64,000 nt of DNA. Origin: Acanthacorydalis orientalis. Its lineage: Eukaryota > Arthropoda > Insecta > Megaloptera > Corydalidae. The translations under genes and the position numbers were made by a program. Every line of letters begins with the position of its first letter. Position 1 is the stretch's first letter. Below are positions 50,362 to 62,867 of this stretch, in pieces. The DNA lies in the NCBI GenBank assembly GCA_034766995.1, contig CM068315.1, positions 42,903,818-42,967,817 on the forward strand. The letters are read 5' to 3'. The notes under the pieces are model-generated. The model did no database searches, had not been told where the DNA came from, and saw only the letters and a list, made by a program, of their open reading frames with translations.

Positions 50362-51317
50362 TATGTTATATTTTAAATATATGTAATTGCTTTTAATATT
50401 AATTATTTTTTTAATTATAAATACAACCAGTAATCATAAGAATGCAATTTTTTTAATATTGTAGACATATGTAATATTACATATTTTTATTTTAGTTTTA
50501 ATTATGTTATGCCTTGTTATTTTATTAAGCATGGTTGAATATTTATGGTTGTTAATAAATTGATTCAATTTCATATCAGCTTAGGAAATAGAGTATTTTG
50601 AAAAATGCAGTTTATTTTGTTAATTTATTAAAATTTTATTATTCATTGTTGAAACAGTTTTGCATCATAGTCATTTTGACTAGAAATAAATTTAATTATA
50701 AATAGTTAATGAAGTAATCAGAGATTACAATTTATTTACCCATTTTTTTAAAAAAATAATTCATACCAAATTTGAACAGTATTGAAATTTATTTTATTAA
50801 TATATATATATTATTTGTGATGCAAAACTTGTCTTATATTTCAACTGTGCTCAAAATGAATGTACTAATTTATTAAATTGATTTAGATAAACAAAAGTTT
50901 ACTCTGTATACAGGTATATTTTTCATTATACAATACCTTCAGAAAAAAGTCAGATTTCAGATCACTTTGAACACTGTTTTATTTGAAATAGATTGACGTA
51001 GCACGATGAAAATATTTTTTTTTTTTTATAAATATGGCAGTAAGTTTAACTCTCGCTGTTATTCATTTCGGTTGCTTGCTTTATAGCACTTTATGTTTAA
51101 CTTTACATTTCTGTGACAATCCAATAAGCTTATTTGTCACATAACCAAGCGCTGTTATGAATGGATTATACTGGAATGCCACTTCATTCAACAATACATA
51201 ATTAGAAAATATAGAATAATCTCTATTAATTTCAAATTATAATATCACAACCTGTTATTCTTTTTGTTTTGTATTTTAGTGATGTGAAATAAAGTATTTT
51301 TTTTAAATTTTAAATTT

Positions 51318-51370
<53 letters not shown>

Positions 51371-54300
51371 ACAAAATAAAATGTCTTATTATTTTTCTTT
51401 GCCCATCTATTAAATATGTATAGTTATTCATTAAAAATGTTTACATGGTATATTTTATCAGTTAAAAAATAAGAGAAATGTTTTTGTTAAACTCGAAATA
51501 AAATTTGCGAAAGAAATAAAAAGTAAATAAGTAAAGAAATAATGTCTGAAGTGACAGTCAAGTATACGTGAGTGTTTCTGGGTTCCGTTCGGCTAATTTG
51601 TTGCTTGGTGCCTGTCCTTGCCCGCACGCCCGCCCCCTAGGAGGAACCAGCTGTGCTACTCGCCTTGGCGACGCGTCGCCACCAAGCTCGGAGTGAAGTA
51701 AGTTCCTGCCACGGTCACCGCAACAACTGTCATTATAAAGGATGACACTCTATACTCAAAACCACATTCTGTCTCTTTCTTCTTGTATATTTCAATATTT
51801 TTTATTTATATTTATTCATTTCACATTTTTAGTTGTACATTTTCTATTATATTATTTGTTAAGCACTCTTGTATGAATGTACTCTGTGTAAATTGTTCGA
51901 GAAATACAGAAACTTAATAATGAATATTATTAAGCTCTGTAAAATTTAATTCAAAACTAAAAATTTCTGATTATATTAAGTATTATATAAATTTACTCTA
52001 TGTATACATAATTAGATTGTGTTAGGTCACCTATTTAAACAGAATACATTCACATTATGTATTTATCACATTTTGATTTTATTATTTGATTTTCAGCAAT
52101 TTATCTTCAGATATTTCAGCAGTTTTTCACTTTGAGTTTTTTGCAGATTTCTGATTTTCGAGCATTAAGTTTTTTGATATGTGCCGCTTGGTTTCTGCCT
52201 TGGGCAACGCTATGCTTCTTTCGTCTGGCCTTATTTCTGCCTTATTGCATGATAAGATGAATAAAATTAAGATTGCTTCATTTGATTGAGTGAATAAAAA
52301 GTCTTGATAAAATATTTTTATTATTATCTCATATAAAAAGCATATTCTTTTTTCTCATATATTATATTTTCAAAGTCTTTGTGTTTTAATATCTTTGTTG
52401 ATTATGTGTTATTGATATATTCAAAAATGTTGCAGTCAAAAAATTAATGAAGAAACTGAAGCTGATCATTCTCATCATCAACACCATGATGCTACGAAGT
52501 AAGTTTTTAGTTTAATGATGTTAAATTGATATTTTCGACTGTCATAAAAGTTGTTAATAAATGCTTGTAATATACAAAATATATAGTAAGTAAATTATTG
52601 TTATATTTTTCAGTTTTCCGGATGATGTTCCATTAGTACCATTAGAATTTTTAACTGATGTCCCTTTAACAGCTGCGGATCTTTGTGCAGATCCTGCATT
52701 AGGATTACAGGATATAGAACCTGATTCATGGACTCCCTGTGTAGGGAAGGAAATTGCACGTAAATTAAAAGAAAAAGAAGTTAAACGTCAAGAACATATT
52801 TATGAATTTATACTTACTGAGAAACATCATTGTTTGACTTTATTAGTGATGCAAAAGGTACTTTATTCATTTTTAATGTATTTCAGAGAAAATAATTTAA
52901 TTGAAACATTTACATTTTAGATATTTGTGGAAGGATTACAGAAGTATTTTCAACTCGGTCCGAGTTTATACCGTATGTTTCCTAGATTAACAGATTTAAT
53001 TGAAATACATTTAGATTTAATGATGAAATTAAGGCAGAGGCAGCGAGAAAGTCCAATAGTTAATACAATCACAGATATTTTACTCGAACAGTTTTCATCA
53101 ACAAATGCTTCGAAATTAAAATCGGCTTATGGTAAATAGAAAATGTTGTTTATAATCTAATGACATAAACTATTGTCATCGTATCTTTTATATTATTATT
53201 ATTTTATTTGATGAGGCATTGACTGAATGTATTAAATACTGTATGTATTTCTAGGTGAATTTTGCAGTCGACATAGAGATGCTGTAGATCTTTATAAATA
53301 TTATTTACAAAATGATGCAAGATTCGGCCAATTTGTAAGACATTGTCAGACAAATCCTCTGTTGAAAAAGAAAGGCATACCTGAATGTATACTGTTTGTA
53401 ACACAGAGATTAACAAAATATCCATTGTTAATTGAACCACTTATAAAAACTTCAAAAGAAAATAAAACCGAACAAGAAAAATTACAGCGTGCATTAGCCT
53501 TAGTAAAAGTATGATTGAATTTAAGTTCTGTTGAATTATTTAGCTTTTATTTATATAAGTCTTTTTAAATATTATTGATATTTATATGTTATTATAGTAG
53601 TATTAATTATAAAAAAATTGTAGGAAATTCTTGTTGAGGTTGATGCACAAGTAGCTGAAAAAGAAAAAGAAGATAGAAAACTAGAGATATACAATCGTAT
53701 TGATGCAAAATCATATACAACACATAGAGGGAATAAATTCAAAAAGTCTGACATATTACAAGGCAATCGTTCATTACGGTTTGAAGGTCTTGCTATGTTA
53801 ATGCAAGGACGTGGAAAGATGCAAGCAGTTCTTGTTATTGTGTTGTCAGATGTGTTATTTTTCTTACAAGATAGTTCACATAAATATACTTTTTTTACAC
53901 CTGATAATAAGGTAATAATAGGAAAATGATTTTATGTATGTATGTATGTATATATATATATATATACACTCTCTCTCACACACACACACATATATACATA
54001 CATATCTGTATGTATGAAATTAAATTGTTTTTCATTCATAGACAAGTTTTATTAAGAGAATTTATAACCAACTGTCATTGTTTTCTAGTTTCATTCTTAT
54101 GTTGATTAACTTAATTTCTCAGTTAGTTATTGTCTTTTGATTATTGAAATAATTGAACTCAATTAATTTTTAGGCTGGAGTAGTATCATTACAAAAATTG
54201 TTAGTTCGAGAAAAAGCAGGACAGGAATCACGTGGAATATATTTAATTTCATCAAATCCAGCAGATCCTGAAATGTTTGAGCTAAAAGTGCATAAACCAA

Positions 54301-57300
54301 AGGATAAACAAGTCTGGATTCAAGCAATAAGGTATTTTTATAGAAATTAATTTAATATATAAGTTTACGATTGTGATTTTATTACAGTTATGATACATTG
54401 TTCATATTAATTATAGATCAGCAGTACAAAATTGTCCAGAAGATGAAGAAGATAACTTAGCACTTACTTCTGATGAAAAACAACAGTTACTAAATGCTAA
54501 ACAAAGTCAAATCAGACATCTAGTTGGTGAGTTCTAGTAACTGAAGTGTGTGTGTAGTTCAGCCCTTAATTTATTAATATTGACTTATTTAATAATGCAC
54601 ATAAATAGTATGTATAATTACATTTTAGAACAGAAAATGTTTTTCTGTTACAAAGAAGATAACTTTAGTACATATTTGTTTAATATTATTTTAAATAATT
54701 GTTTTTTTTTTTATTATTTAAAAGGCTTTGTGTGTCTCAATAATTTGAAGTAACTGATTTACTTGGATTATTATTGTTTCTTTGATTATGAATATTAATT
54801 AATTTCTAGTTGATTTAGAGAAAAAGTTAGCTTAATTTTCTAAATTAATTTTTAAGCATTAGCTTTTAATTATTTATGCAAAATATTATTTAAAATTTAT
54901 TCTATGTTAATTTTCTATACAAAATTATGATGAACAATACACAGTCATCTTCCGAACAAATTAATATTTCCCAAATGATATTGAAAACAAATATAAAATA
55001 TTATTTTAAATTGATTTAAGCAATTATATTCAAATTTGCTAAAATTCTCTTCTATATAAATATAGCAAAAACACTTTCAACCTATCAGTTTTTTCCTATG
55101 TAAAAGTTATAGTTAGAAATGATTGACTCCATTCAGCAATATATGTATTTTCTCTCATTTTTTACCTATTGCCTTTTCTACCTTGGTTAATGACCTACGT
55201 TATGGATGTATTCCTTTGTTTTCCCATGCAGATGTTGGAGAAGGAATTGAAGGTAAAAAACCCACACTGACAATTCTGAGAATGACACGATATTTTTTAG
55301 TTTTGTAACGAACACATTATATCCATTTATTCACCTATTATATACTTGTTGCTTGCACAATATATGTTTTGCATGAATAGAACTTTTAAGATATATATTT
55401 CAATTAGGAATTTTGTTTAAATAAAACTAATTTAATTTTTTTTATTAATCATAAATCTAATTCACTCAAAAAATGTTTCTCGAAATGTAAGCTAGCTTTA
55501 TGTTAATGTATTAGTCAAAATATTTCATTATTTGAATATGTCATTGTCATCGAGTTTATTTCTTTCACATGATCGTGTGTTTATTTTTTCTTAATTTGTT
55601 GTAAGATACTTCTTTACACTATTAAAAAAGTCATATTTCTTATTCTATTAATTATGGAACATTTGTGTAAAATATAATCTACTTGATTGTTAAAATTATT
55701 TTTTTATGTTTTATTATCAATTTTTGATTTCTAGGACTATTACGTCAAAAAGATGTTGAACAAGCTCTGCTTCTTGAAGAAAAAATGGCATTACAATTAA
55801 GATTGTTAGCATCTGCTGGATTAGAACCCCCTTCTCCACTACCATCTTATAGGCATCTTGTTAGTGAACATGCAGATACTGGTTTAATGTGGAAAGAAGT
55901 TCTTTCAGCTGTGCAGGTGATTATTAAACATTTTTTAGTATTATAAGAAATATTTTGTATTTAATAGATTATAAGTTATTACATTATAAATATATACATG
56001 TTATCTGTATTATTATCATCATTATTTTTAATACTATATTTTTTTCATGCAGGAAGTAAGTCAGCTTGCAAGTTCATTGTATGCCTCAGGGACAAACTTA
56101 TCTCGTAGTGTAAGTTCTGTAGGCGAGCATCAAAGCGAAGCATATGTATCACCAACATTGCCAAAACGAGCAGAGACTTTTGGTGGATTTGATAATACAG
56201 TACCAGGTGCACCTATTAAAGTACTAAATAAAAAGCAACTTCAAACATCAAATTCTCCAAGTCCTGCAGAAACACCTGATTCTGAAAATAGAAATTCTGA
56301 AAAAGCTACACCAACACTAAATGTAAATAATTTATTACTTATTTTCATTGTACAGATGCTCGAAAGTATTGTAATTAAAACAAAACTTTATAGTAAGAAA
56401 TTTATATTGTGTGCTTCTTTTATAGGAGAAGTTACCATGGAGAAATGCAATGTTAGCTACTGTGCCGCCAGGATTGTTAAGTAATAATACAACGGGTACT
56501 GACGGAAATCCACCAGTTCCTCCAGATTTACCAGCGCTGTTAACCCTTGGTAGAGAGCAACAAGTGGCAGCAGTGAAATTAACACATTATGTTTATACTT
56601 TACTTTGTATTATTTCACAACAGATGACTAGCATAGACAGGTAAATCAATTTTTTTATTTTATAAAATATGTTTCAAAACTTTGTTTATGAATAGGTGGA
56701 TATTTTTAATTTTATTTCATTGAATTATATTTTTAAAAATTTTTTTTTAAAAAAAATATGATTTAATCTATAAATTTCAGTTTACAAGCTCAGGTATCAG
56801 CATGTAAGTCAGTTGGAATAGTAGGAGGTGATGGTACAAAGCCTGTTTATCGTCCAAATCAACAGTTGGAAGAATTGAGAAATTTACAAGACAGATTAAG
56901 TGGTGAAAAAGCAGCATGGCAACAAATGCGAGAAGCAGAGCAACGTGAACTTGATGAAAAACGTGAAGAATTGCTTCGATTACAAGTAATACAAGTTATG
57001 GTTTAAAAATGTAATCATAAATTTGGAAATTTGTAATCGTTTCTTTTTTTTTTCTATAGGAGCAAATAAGAGCAGAACAAAATGATATAATACAACAACG
57101 TGAACAATTGTATCGAAAGATGGAAGTATTGTCTAATCAAGGTTTATTAATATCACCTAGTGTAGCATTACCAGTAGCTGTGACTGGAGCAGTGGCTCTC
57201 GATGAAAATAATACTCATGAGGAAACACAAAATGTAATTGTGGGAGGATCTCAGACTGCTGATAATTCACCAACGGGTAGTATAGGACAAACTGATATAA

Positions 57301-57752
57301 ACAAACGGAAATCTGACAATAACAAATGGAGTAAAAGTTAGTGGTTTATATTACTATATTTTATATGGCATGATTTTTTTTGTGCGAATAAATAAATTAA
57401 CATTTAAAAAATGTTCAAAATATGACATTTTTTTTATTTTTAGATGCTAGTAAATCAACATTACCTTTAAATTTGATCAGCGCCACCAATCAGGTAAAAG
57501 TATCTCAGAGTATTCCTATTAAACAGCAATTACCATTAAAATTGGCTTCACGGTTGAGTTCGACATCTACTACTACACAGTCAACATCTTCATTACAATC
57601 AGGACCACAACAAATGTTACCATTAAAATTAAGTCAAGATGAAAAATCAAGAAGATCCTCTTCAGGTTCAGGTTATCAACGACTTGGATCAGGAAGTTTT
57701 AGTCCACCACCATCAGAGGTATTGTATAACTTTTTACATTATTTAACTAATT

Positions 57753-57815
<63 letters not shown>

Positions 57816-58045
57816 TTTATTTGTAGATTCCTGTAGCTGCAAATCATTCAAGAGCTGGTTCAAGCCCAGCAATAATGCCAGACAGTAATTCATCTCAAAG
57901 TGGACAAAATATAGCAGCATCTGGTGTGAAAGCAGCACGAACGCACACATATCCAAAATTACCAGATCGTTTTCGAGTTCGAAGCCCAGAACAAACGCAG
58001 CCACCTCCACCGCCGCCGCCTGAAGAAGAAGTTATATTTTTCTGA
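44618..58045 (+). CDS. cyst: Lbc-family Rho guanine nucleotide exchange factor (C1-DH-PH), 5' end missing
   Basis: Predicted to load GTP onto Rho at the cell cortex. Exons, all with GT/AG borders and matching phase: 44618-44960, 45307-45546, 46269-46592, 47495-47617, about 48771-48807, 48873-48981, 49094-49167, 49410-49513, 51641-51697, 52436-52498, 52614-52857, 52921-53131, 53255-53508, 53624-53911, 54174-54331, 54417-54526, 55735-55916, 56053-56322, 56426-56640, 56781-56985, 57060-57336, 57444-57718, 57827-58045 (TGA at 58043). They encode about 1,460 residues: C1 near 356-410, DH about 540-740, PH about 750-880, coiled coil about 1135-1230. The run from KSAYGEFCSRHRD to GIPECILFVTQRLTKYPLL is typical of the Lbc subgroup and unlike the PDZ-RhoGEF group. 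No PDZ or RGS-like domain is seen. The first exon opens in phase 1, so one or more 5' exons lie upstream. The symbol follows the single Drosophila Lbc member (Cysts/Dp114RhoGEF); orthology is inferred, family membership is secure. Confidence 0.9.
48771..49513 (+). CDS. cyst: RhoGEF C1 zinc-finger exons
   Basis: A short basic exon (end 48807; FFRKKK) is followed by exons 48873-48981, 49094-49167 and 49410-49513. The zinc ligands can be followed as H-x11-C-x2-C-x11-C-x2-C-x4-H-x3-C-x6-C, beginning in VSHQWVASYASSNICDWC and ending HIVDC. The spacing is tighter than in diacylglycerol-binding C1 domains, so this is an atypical C1, as in other Lbc GEFs, probably contacting membrane or protein rather than diacylglycerol. 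The 5' border of the first exon is uncertain. The obvious acceptor after 48763 breaks frame; AG dinucleotides ending at 48770 or 48773 keep it, as would a 10-nt exon from 48798. The last exon is Ser/Asn-rich linker. Confidence 0.85.
49598..49670. repeat. Intronic (AT)n array
   Basis: Lies in the RhoGEF intron 49514-51640. Confidence 0.95.
50244..50360. repeat. Intronic (ATAC)n and (AT)n array
   Basis: CATATA units for about 36 bp, then AT with G and C interruptions; same intron as the array at 49598. Confidence 0.95.
51322..51369. repeat. Intronic (AT)n array
   Basis: Third array in the same intron, 272 bp before the GC-rich cassette exon. Confidence 0.95.
51641..51697 (+). CDS. cyst: Candidate cassette exon, 57 nt, GC-rich, in RhoGEF
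   Basis: It lies between a CCCCCTAG acceptor and a GTAAGT donor, inside an intron of about 2.9 kb. It enters and leaves in phase 2 and adds 19 residues including QLCYSPWRRVATKLGV without changing frame, so it can be included or skipped. Codons such as CTG, TGC, TCG, CGC and GTC contrast with the AT-ending codons of neighbouring exons, and even the upstream intron end is C-rich. It sits between the C1 and DH domains and adds basic and aromatic residues, which could tune membrane binding or autoinhibition. Existence of the exon is inferred from splice sites, phase and composition; no homologous peptide was recognised. Confidence 0.6.
52614..53700 (+). CDS. cyst: RhoGEF catalytic DH (Dbl homology) exons
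   Basis: Exons 52614-52857, 52921-53131, 53255-53508 and the 5' part of 53624-53911. The DH domain starts near 52780 with VKRQEHIYEFILTEKHHCLT (conserved region 1, containing the TE pair that contacts the GTPase switch regions). It continues through FPRLTDLIEIH and LEQFSSTNASKLKSAYGEFC. Conserved region 3 is GIPECILFVTQRLTKYPLLI, the signature helix of Rho-family GEFs. No stop, frameshift or loss of these key residues is seen, so the domain should be active. The first exon also carries a conserved-looking stretch ending EPDSWTPCVGKEIARKLKEK, which links the C1 region to the DH domain. Confidence 0.93.
53700..54526 (+). CDS. cyst: RhoGEF pleckstrin-homology domain exons
   Basis: The PH domain follows the DH domain directly, in the 3' part of 53624-53911, then 54174-54331 and 54417-54526. 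Visible strands include SLRFEGLAMLMQGRGKMQAV, then VLSDVLFFLQD, then VVSLQKLLVREKA and GIYLISSNPADPEMFEL. The C-terminal helix is DKQVWIQAIRSAVQNC, with the expected Trp. This DH-PH layout is standard for Lbc GEFs, whose PH domain binds activated Rho and gives positive feedback; that role is family knowledge, not visible here. The exon end IRHLVG joins directly to LLRQKD of the exon at 55735, or to the 21-nt microexon between them. Confidence 0.92.
53932..53995. repeat. Intronic (TATG)n, (AT)n and (AC)n array
   Basis: TATGTATGTATGTATATATA, then ACTCTCTCTCACACACACAC, starting about 20 bp after the donor of exon 53624-53911. Confidence 0.93.
55232..55252 (+). CDS. cyst: Candidate 21-nt microexon of the RhoGEF gene
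   Basis: A pyrimidine-rich tract ending CCCATGCAG precedes 21 nt, followed by a GTAAAA donor. Inserted between the exons ending at 54526 and starting at 55735 (both phase 1), it keeps frame exactly and adds seven residues: D, V, G, E, G, I, E. It would lie just after the PH domain, at the start of the helical segment. Chance occurrence is possible, because AG and GT pairs are frequent, but the tract quality and perfect phase fit make it a good candidate for tissue-specific inclusion. Confidence 0.45.
55735..58045 (+). CDS. cyst: RhoGEF C-terminal exons: helical segment, coiled coil and hydrophobic tail
   Basis: Seven exons (55735-55916 to 57827-58045). The first holds a Gln/Leu-rich helix (DVEQALLLEEKMALQLRLL), the usual post-PH helix of the Lbc group. 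The second and third are Ser/Pro-rich. Exons 56781-56985 and 57060-57336 encode a charged coiled coil of roughly 95 residues (GEKAAWQQMREAEQRELDEK is representative), expected for dimerisation. The last two exons are low-complexity (Ser, Thr, Gln) and end with seven prolines followed by EEEVIFF and TGA. The terminal V-I-F-F fits the class II PDZ-ligand pattern (hydrophobic at positions 0 and -2). The intron 57719-57826 is only 108 bp and half of it is an AT repeat. Confidence 0.88.
57755..57808. repeat. (AT)n array filling half of a 108-bp intron
   Basis: Begins 36 bp after the donor at 57719 and ends 18 bp before the acceptor at 57826. Confidence 0.95.
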
Positions 58046-58186
58046 CGATTGTCAGGCAAGACCAAAAACTTCTTGTACTCACTGATCAACGCAAAGGTTT
58101 AAATATTTTTTAATTATTTTAATTTTATACATCGATTTTTATGAATATAATTATTTATTTGATTGATTTTATTAATTTACTTTATA

Positions 58187-58192
58187 AATAAA
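58187..58192 (+). terminator. cyst: First AATAAA polyadenylation signal after the RhoGEF stop
   Basis: AATAAA lies 142 bp after the TGA codon. It is the earliest canonical signal; in such AT-rich DNA other signals further down (for example near 62,200) may be used, giving a longer 3' UTR. Confidence 0.35.
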
Positions 58193-58300
58193 AAGTATGT
58201 ATTATTAGCTAGGCAATGCATAAGTGATAGTTGAAAGATTTTGAATTTTTTCATATTTTTAATATTTATATTCGTATATATTTATAAATATAGATGAGTA

Positions 58301-58307
58301 TACACAC

Positions 58308-58368
<61 letters not shown>

Positions 58369-58371
58369 TAT
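58301..58371. repeat. (AC)n and (AT)n array
   Basis: AC for about 20 bp, AT for about 35 bp, then ACACAC and AT again, in the presumed 3' UTR. Confidence 0.95.
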
Positions 58372-58667
58372 AATATGAAAATATAAACATAGACACATAC
58401 ATACATATGGTATATTCATAATACATTTAGATGTACCTAAAAACAAAATTCGTACATATATAACTCGACATACATAACACAAATGCTCAAAAAATTTTTA
58501 AATTCTTGAATTTGACTTTTAAATTTGAAAAAAATTAATGTACATAAAGTGTTGTATAGAGGATTGGCTTAGAATGACAAATGTTTTATTGAAGTGTGAA
58601 ATTACATTTTATAATTTTTTTTTCAGTGAATTAAAGTAAATCTATGATTTAATTTTAATATAGCTGA

Positions 58668-58818
<151 letters not shown>

Positions 58819-59614
58819 TTTTGATAAGAGCTTGTTAATTAATGTGATTTTGGTATTTTATTATGACTAAGAATATTTTTCTTTGTTGATTTTTTATGAA
58901 ATATGTAAGTTGTGAGGTAAACATTTGTTTGTAAGTAAAATTGTGCAATTTTTCAAATTACTTTTTATTTGTTCCTTTAGTTGTATGAAAATAAATTTTA
59001 TAATTTGTTTATTAATAATATTTATGTTTAATATTGAAAACTGAAGAACACTTTAATATGATGTTAGCATTTCTTTATTTGAATGTACTTAAATCTCAAT
59101 CATACGACAATAGTAAATCTTAAGAAATACTGAACTTTCTAGAATTTAGTCTTATAGTAAAAATATCATTAGTACTGTAGTTGGTCTCTTAAAATAAGAA
59201 AAGATAATATGAAATTAAGGAATTGTTAAAGTGCTTTTTAAAAATAAATTTGACGGTTATTTTATAACTATTTGGATATGCTGATATAAGAATGTTAATA
59301 ACTAAAATCATATATGTACACTTTAAATACTCCAGAAATAATGTACAAATAATAACAGTAAAAACTACACAACTATTTTCTGTGCATTTTCATACTGAAA
59401 TATTATTTCCTTGAGTGTTATACATATTTTAGTAAAATTTGTTGGAGTTTGTAAATATTATTAGCAGTTGTATTTTTTAAATTCAGCACTGCAATAAATA
59501 ATATTGATATTAAAGTTTGTATATATTGGAAAGAGACTTACTACTTAACTAATGTGTATATTAACACTTAATTATTGGTAATGTTATAAATGTAAATACA
59601 AATTTATACATGCA

Positions 59615-59619
<5 letters not shown>

Positions 59620-59684
<65 letters not shown>

Positions 59685-59722
59685 ATATATATATATACAT
59701 TCATACATACATATACACACTT
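59620..59722. repeat. (AT)n then (CATA)n array
   Basis: Two AT runs joined by TTATAT, then CATTCATACATACATATACA. Confidence 0.95.
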
Positions 59723-61679
59723 GTGTATATATAAATATCCTGAGCTATTAGCTCTGCATTTATTGCTATTGTTATAATTGTTGATTAGCAATAGTTTATC
59801 TGTGTGGTTGCACAAATAATGTTATATGTGTACAATACATTTTTTAAAGAAATGATATGTTCATGCTTTATACAGTTGATAATCTAATAAATCAGAAATC
59901 TAGAAATATATAACATAGTTTTATTTGAAATTAGTGAAATAAAAGTTCTGAAATTTGAATAAAAGTGTACTTTAACGTACTAAATAATTTTTAATCTCTT
60001 AACAATAGTTTTTTTAATAATGATTAATTTGGAAAATCAATAAAAAGTTTATGAATTTCAGGGTATTCTATTGATGTTTATTATAAATTTGCAGTGTAAA
60101 ACTATTTTATAAAATAAAGTGAGCATTGCATTGTTTGACTAAATCGATGAGTTAGTTGATGATTGTACTTAATAACTTGTTTATGCAGCTGCATCTTTAG
60201 TGTTGTTTATAATGTTTTTAGTCATTTTATGTCTTTGCTAATTAATCAGGGTTTGTAGTTCTGATAAAAAGCAAAGACATTACAAAAGGCCTACTGTCTA
60301 TGTCTTTCCATGTTTCGTAGTTTGGAGTGATAATATTTTTATATACAATATTTCTAATATGATCTCTCTGTTGGTTACTTAAAGAAATGAAATACTATTT
60401 AAATTTCTTCCATACGTGTTCAGCAGTATTTTTATGAAAGTGATTCTTCTCCAACTACTTTATGATGCAATAATTCCTTCTAAGTTTTTAAACGACTGAA
60501 AATATTCTGTAGTATCAAGCGATGTTTGACTAGGAATATATTTTTTTAATGACTAAATTTTGTTTCAAGTGTATTATTTTGATTGTAAAATAATGAAACT
60601 GTTTAGTACAAAAGTAATTTTATTTTTATCATGTATAGTCAGAGTATTAAGTACTTCTTTTAGTACTTTTAACTATTTATTTTTATTATATGATATTTGA
60701 AAGTAATGCATTTGAAACAATAAGAATTGATTAGAAGTAGAGCCTTAGATATTTTCATTATGCTCTATAAATAGCTTCATTAAAAAGAAATGTATAGAAA
60801 TGATTTTAATGACATTATTATTTTGATATAATAAAATAGTAATAATTTAACATTAAGGAAACAAATATAAATTTAATTGTTTGAAAAAAATATTTAAAAA
60901 TGTGGAATTGTTCTTAAAATCAAAATATTATCTGTGTTTTAAGTAATGTCTTCATATTTCATTGCATTTTTATATTATGTGTATAACAGTTCATGTTAAT
61001 TTATTTGTTATTTAATTAACCTTTTACTTACATTTTTGATGTTCTAATATTTAGTATGTGTATATGGATTGATTATTAAATGATTTTGTTAAAATACTCA
61101 TCAGAAAATTATTATAATGTGTATATATATATATATACACACGTATATAAGTATATAGTTGTACATCACATCACTTTTGTTTCATTAAAAATTATGTAAT
61201 TTTGTATTTATCTTTGTAATGAAGTTAATAATCAATCTGTGAATATAAAAAAAACTGTTACATTCCGTGTCTAGAATGATTATGACAATCATTAGCACAT
61301 GAGATTGTAGTTTCATTTTTGTATGTATATATATATATCAGACAATTGATATATAAAAGCATAATTATTTATGTGCTGATATTACATTTTTAAAGATTGT
61401 TTTAAAACTATAAAAAAGTATTAAGTGGTAATTAATCAAAATTGTTGACTATTTTGATGATAAACTTGAACAAATTTGATGTAAATTAAAAGTTTAATTG
61501 TAAATACTTTTATTATATATTTTTAGTCCTTGTGAAATGGTTTTCATTCAAATATCCGATCTTATGTCCAAGAAATAAAGACTATTTTTATAGGTATTTT
61601 TTGAATTTATTTTTAAAATGCATTTTAAATGAAAGAAAATTGGTACTTAAAACTAGTAATATACAACTGTATATTGAAT

Positions 61680-61740
<61 letters not shown>
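61680..61740. repeat. (CATA)n then (AT)n array
   Basis: TACATACATACATA, then about 47 bp of AT. Confidence 0.95.
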
Positions 61741-62615
61741 ACACTTTCTGTTGAAATCATTTTAATGTTATTTTTTGTATTCTAAAATATGTATATAATT
61801 GATTGGTAATGTTTTACTAGATGTAAGAAGATGAAACATCTTTGACAATATCTGTATAAATATTTTGAATGTTACTCTAAACCTTTTATAAAATGTGTAG
61901 ATGTATTTGTTTAAGTGGATCTAAATTTTGTTCAGTATTATTATAATATAAAATTAAAATTGTTACACAATGATGGAGCTACAATTCATGACTGCTGAAT
62001 GTGATGGTAATATAATTACTTTAGAATATATTGTCATCACTCATATGTAAATAGTTACTTTATATTTATTGTATATACATATATATTTTAATTGTATTTT
62101 AAATTACATTAATTACTATATATATTGTTTTCATTTCATATCACATCTACAAATTGAAATATAAGGTAGATATTGAGCAGTGTTACAAATATGACAGAGT
62201 AAATAAATGTTAATTTTCAAATCTACTTTTGTGATATTTGACTATATACGACCTTCAATAGAAAAGTGTGTATTTATTAGATGGCAAGTTGTGATTAAAT
62301 TTCATTAGAGGTATGTTTCTTCATTTTTATTTGTTATAATTTATTGCAGTCTAATTATTGTATAAGAAATATTTTCTTATATAATTGTTACAAAAGAGTC
62401 ATAAAGTTTGAATAATCACTTTTTCATTGAGATGTAGAAATTGTTTCTTTGAAACTGTAGTATTATTTTGGTCAATATTCCCACCAATAACTATTAAACA
62501 ATTGTATGGGGGATCTTAACACATCCGTTTTATTTTTATTACTATATAATGTTTCTGAAATAAAGAACTTTCTAAGATTTAGAAAATAAACAATCTTAAA
62601 ACAAAACAATAGATT

Positions 62616-62621
62616 TTTATT
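62616..62621 (-). terminator. TRMO: Likely TRMO polyadenylation signal
   Basis: AATAAA on the minus strand (TTTATT as written), about 247 bp after the TRMO stop codon. A plausible 3' UTR length, but chance matches are common in this composition. Confidence 0.35.
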
Positions 62622-62867
62622 GGAACTCAAATATTTTACAGAAATTTTATGTAAAAACTTACCTATATATATATAAAAAGAAATTAACACTATCTACATA
62701 CAAACTTATAATTTACATTGACACATTTATATTTAATTCTTAAGATGTAGGAAAGAAAATTAAGTACAATTGAATATTAAGAACACCATTAAAATACAAA
62801 CACTGTCAAAACAATACAATTAAGCACAGCGCTGCCAATAAAACTTACAATGTTGCATAGACATTTA

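Noticed and set aside
44618..58045. Assignment to the PDZ-RhoGEF/RhoGEF2 group
   Set aside because: DH-PH sequence follows the Lbc pattern, and no PDZ or RGS-like region is visible in the exons present.
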